From positions 1,488,001-1,552,000 of the forward strand of contig JACZZP010000013.1 in the NCBI GenBank assembly GCA_015183035.1: a stretch of DNA of 64,000 bases. The letters run 5' to 3'. The notes below the pieces were generated by a model that searched no databases, was not told the origin of the DNA, and saw only the letters and a program-made list of their open reading frames with translations. The stretch's first letter is position 1. Every line of letters begins with the position of its first letter. Below, piece by piece: positions 61,789-64,000 of the stretch. The DNA is from Meloidogyne chitwoodi. Lineage: Eukaryota; Nematoda; Chromadorea; Rhabditida; Meloidogynidae. The position numbers were made by a program, and so were the translations under genes.

Positions 61789-61961
61789 TAAAAAAGATGA
61801 GAATGACATCAAAATTTGAATTAATAGAAAATAAATATCAGAGCCTAATATTAGAATACCTGTTTTTACTTATCAGAACGGGTAATGTTGTAGTTTAATT
61901 ATTATTTTTGATCTCTTTATTATGATTTAGTCCTTTTGTGAACAAATTTGTTTTTCTAATT

Positions 61962-62505
61962 TTGGCCCGATTAGCATAATTTAATGTATTAAGTGTTTCA
62001 ATAAAATCAACGTCACAGGGACTAGCACATGCAATCATTAAAGCCCGACTATTTCCTCCAAGAGTCTCGCAACAATCGAGCTTTGAATCTCGATAGGGGA
62101 CATGACTGACTTTTCCATTACCCAATGCAGAGATTACGTTGCCAAGAGAAAGCTATAATATTAAATTTAATTTAAAATTAAATATTTTGATATTTTACAA
62201 GTCCAGAGTTAATGCTTTTTAACAGTTAGCCAAGTAGCTCCTCTAAGACTTATTTCATTTCGAATGGGGTCTTCTTTTATTCGAATGACTGTGTTACGCG
62301 TGCGATCTTTTAAAAGCAAATCGACGATTTCCTCATTGTAAAGCTAAAAAATTAAAACTTTTAACATAAAAAATACAAAACCTCAATAAATTGGACATTT
62401 AATTCAAAAGTTGGTTCTACAACTCCAGCTGATTTAGCTGCAAGTCTTCTTTCATTAATTCCATCAAAAAGATGTTTTGCTGCACGTGGTATGATTCCAA
62501 CGCTT
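61962..62505 (-). pseudogene. Fragments of klp-12 exons 4-7, joined with deletions
   Basis: 61962-62216 copies klp-12 around 48140-48398 (exon 7 and the edge of exon 6), with small deletions inside the [17 protein letters not shown] coding block. It then jumps straight to a copy of about 48808-49094 (5' part of exon 5, its intron, 3' part of exon 4). The orientation is the same as in klp-12, 13-14 kb away. About 400 bp present in the parent are absent between the two pieces. Broken frames; not functional. Confidence 0.85.
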
Positions 62506-62767
62506 CGATTAATCTTACATTCAGCAAATGGCTGGTTGAGAGCCTAAAAATAATGTCTCAAATTCTATCGTACGAATAGACTAAATAAGATCTTAATGTT
62601 AGTATAAACTAACTAATACCTTCTGCAATTCGTTTAAGTTCACTAGGTGTTGCAGTGTATCGATTTGAATGTTGACTGCCACAAAAAAATCGTCCAAAAG
62701 CTCGTTGAAATCGTCGTTCGACTTTTTGAGAAAAAACTCGTGAAATGTCCCGATCTTCAGAAGAAAA
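62505..62767 (-). pseudogene. mdf-1 5' fragment lacking the start codon
   Basis: The first exon of mdf-1 is copied (SSEDRDISRVFSQKVERRFQ retained), but the ATG is replaced: genomic AGAAGACAT in the gene is AGAAGAAAA here. Several residues differ (for example FFCGSQHSN for FIGGGQHSY). It is followed on the transcript side by intron 1 and only the first part of exon 2, which ends abruptly at a junction with the klp-12 fragment near 62505. Confidence 0.85.
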
Positions 62768-63043
62768 AGAGTAATTTAAAATTATAAAATGGTGAAAAAT
62801 ATTCATATATTAAATAATTAATTAAAGAGAAGCTACAACATTTATAAAATGGATAACGCATAAATGAATTAAAAAAAACTAAGTTTATAAAAAGACTAAC
62901 ATAAATCATAACAAAGATTTCAAAAATAATAATTAGACTACAAAATTACCCGTTCTGCTAAGAAAAAACGGGTATTCTAATACTAAACTCTGATATTTAG
63001 TTTCTATTAATTCAAATTTTGATGTCCTATTTTCATCTTTAAT

Positions 63044-64000
63044 TCATTTTGCTTCCTTCTTCTCAAGCAGAGGTACACCATCCATCTCCTCCGGTATAGG
63101 CAATCCCATTAATTGAAGAACGGTTGGCGCAACATCTCGCAAGGCTCGAGCACGTTCTTTTCCATCATCACCAATAGGAAGAATTGATTTGAAGGTGAAA
63201 TCAGTTGACGAGCATGTGAACGGAACTATAAAGATTGGATTAATTTTTTATATTTTTAAATAATTTAAGAAAAACATACCCAAATTACAAGTGTGCGCAG
63301 TATGCTTGCCACCACCAGAGGCGATCATTTTTTCAGCATTCCCATGATCAGAAGTTACCATAAGAATGTAGTTATGAGCCTTACATGCTTCATAAATTCT
63401 CCCAATTGCTTCATCTAAATTTAAACTCATAAAAAAAGAATTTAGAAAGAAAATAACCAGTAGCCTCACAAGCCTTAACAGCAGGCTCAAATTGACCAGT
63501 ATGTCCAACCATATCAGGAGGGGCAAAATTGCACATTATAAATGGATTCTCACCCAATTTTATTTGCTCAATCATCTTCAAGATAAAATTAAATTTATTT
63601 AATTTACAACAATGAAACTTTATCAGCAACACCAGAAGCATTCATTTCAGGTTGTAAATCATAGGTAGCAACTTTAGGAGAAGGGACCAAGCTACGTTCC
63701 TCGCCTTCAAACTAAAAAAAAAACTCTTCAAATTTAAAATATATAAAAAAATACCTGAACTTCACAACCACCATTAAAGAAGAAAGTAACATGAGCATAT
63801 TTTTCAGTCTCTAAAGTTAAAAGGCAAATTAAATTTATTTTAAATATAAAATTAAATACCTGCACAATGAAATTGTGAAACTCCTTGTTTAGCAAGCCAT
63901 TCAGCGAGTACATTTGTATGTTCAATCGGTGGGAACAAAGTTAGAAATGGAAACTTTAAAAGAAACAAAAATTAAAATTTAACGATTTAAATAAAACCTC
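63044..64000 (-). CDS. ipgm-1: Cofactor-independent phosphoglycerate mutase, 3' part (runs off window)
   Basis: Minus-strand exons: 64000-63998 (end of an exon at the edge), 63953-63860, 63810-63755, 63711-63619, 63575-63458, 63414-63280, 63225-63044; phases join. The encoded part is about the last 225 of some 520-540 residues. It shows [58 protein letters not shown] and GGGKHTAHT. These are metal-binding and catalytic segments of the alkaline-phosphatase-like 2,3-BPG-independent mutase, which interconverts 3- and 2-phosphoglycerate. Nematodes use this enzyme form; vertebrates do not. This copy looks intact. Its stop is followed 277 bp later by a broken mdf-1 copy rather than by mdf-1 itself. 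Confidence 0.95.

Larger units (their letters stand above)
60796..61960. repeat. 1.2-kb inverted repeat carrying mutase 3' exons in both arms
   Basis: The sequence CAAATTTGTTCACAAAAGGAC at about 60796 has its complement at about 61935-61960. Between them the left arm carries iPGM exons on the minus strand and the right arm carries the same exons on the plus strand, with a short centre near 61330-61400. Arms are highly similar but not identical. Likely produced by an inverted duplication after a tandem copy of the iPGM 3' end. Confidence 0.85.

Overview
The window is nuclear DNA of a nematode, most likely a plant-parasitic tylenchid such as a root-knot nematode (Meloidogyne). The grounds are very AT-rich non-coding DNA, many tiny introns of about 30-80 bases, 3' splice sites of the form TTTTAG or TTTAAG, and genes whose closest recognisable relatives are worm genes. 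The species call is an inference. Almost every gene is split. I rebuilt exon chains by hand from GT/AG borders, reading-phase continuity and protein-family conservation, and in each complete model the exon lengths sum to a multiple of three.

Left third (1-15.4 kb): the 3' part of a retroelement with a phlebovirus-G2-like envelope reading frame and a CCHC zinc-knuckle reading frame. It is followed by a 9.5-kb tandem array of about 116 copies of an 82-bp repeat with higher-order structure, then the 3' half of a TFIIS gene with an inverted-repeat element in an intron, then a 590-bp near-perfect palindrome.

Middle (15.4-45.3 kb): a PDPR-like gene (+, 20 exons, 857 aa); 3.5 kb without a gene; an ARID1/Osa (LET-526) SWI/SNF subunit (+, 18 exons, 1822 aa); a divergent DEG/ENaC-family protein (-, 586 aa); a 113-aa cysteine-rich single-pass membrane protein (-); COP9 signalosome subunit 2 (+, 442 aa); and, 244 bp downstream on the same strand, a RIG-I-like Dicer-related helicase (+, 22 exons, 1065 aa).

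Right third (45.6-64 kb): a KIF21/KLP-12 kinesin (-, 1066 aa), PDH E1-beta (+, 360 aa), a TMEM68-like acyltransferase (-, 455 aa), a COA1-like mitochondrial protein (-, 160 aa), MAD1/MDF-1 (-, 613 aa) and the 3' end of cofactor-independent phosphoglycerate mutase (-). Between MAD1 and the intact mutase lie about 2 kb of rearranged copies: mutase 3' exons in both orientations, kinesin exon fragments and a MAD1 first-exon fragment without its start codon. This looks like a tandem duplication that split an ancestral mutase - MAD1 - COA1 gene cluster.

Themes: pyruvate and glycolytic metabolism (PDPR, PDHB, iPGM), mitosis and cytoskeleton (MAD1, KIF21), chromatin and protein turnover (LET-526, CSN2), and RNA-based defence (DRH helicase). 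Four inverted-repeat elements sit in introns or intergenic DNA. No tRNA, rRNA or CRISPR was found.
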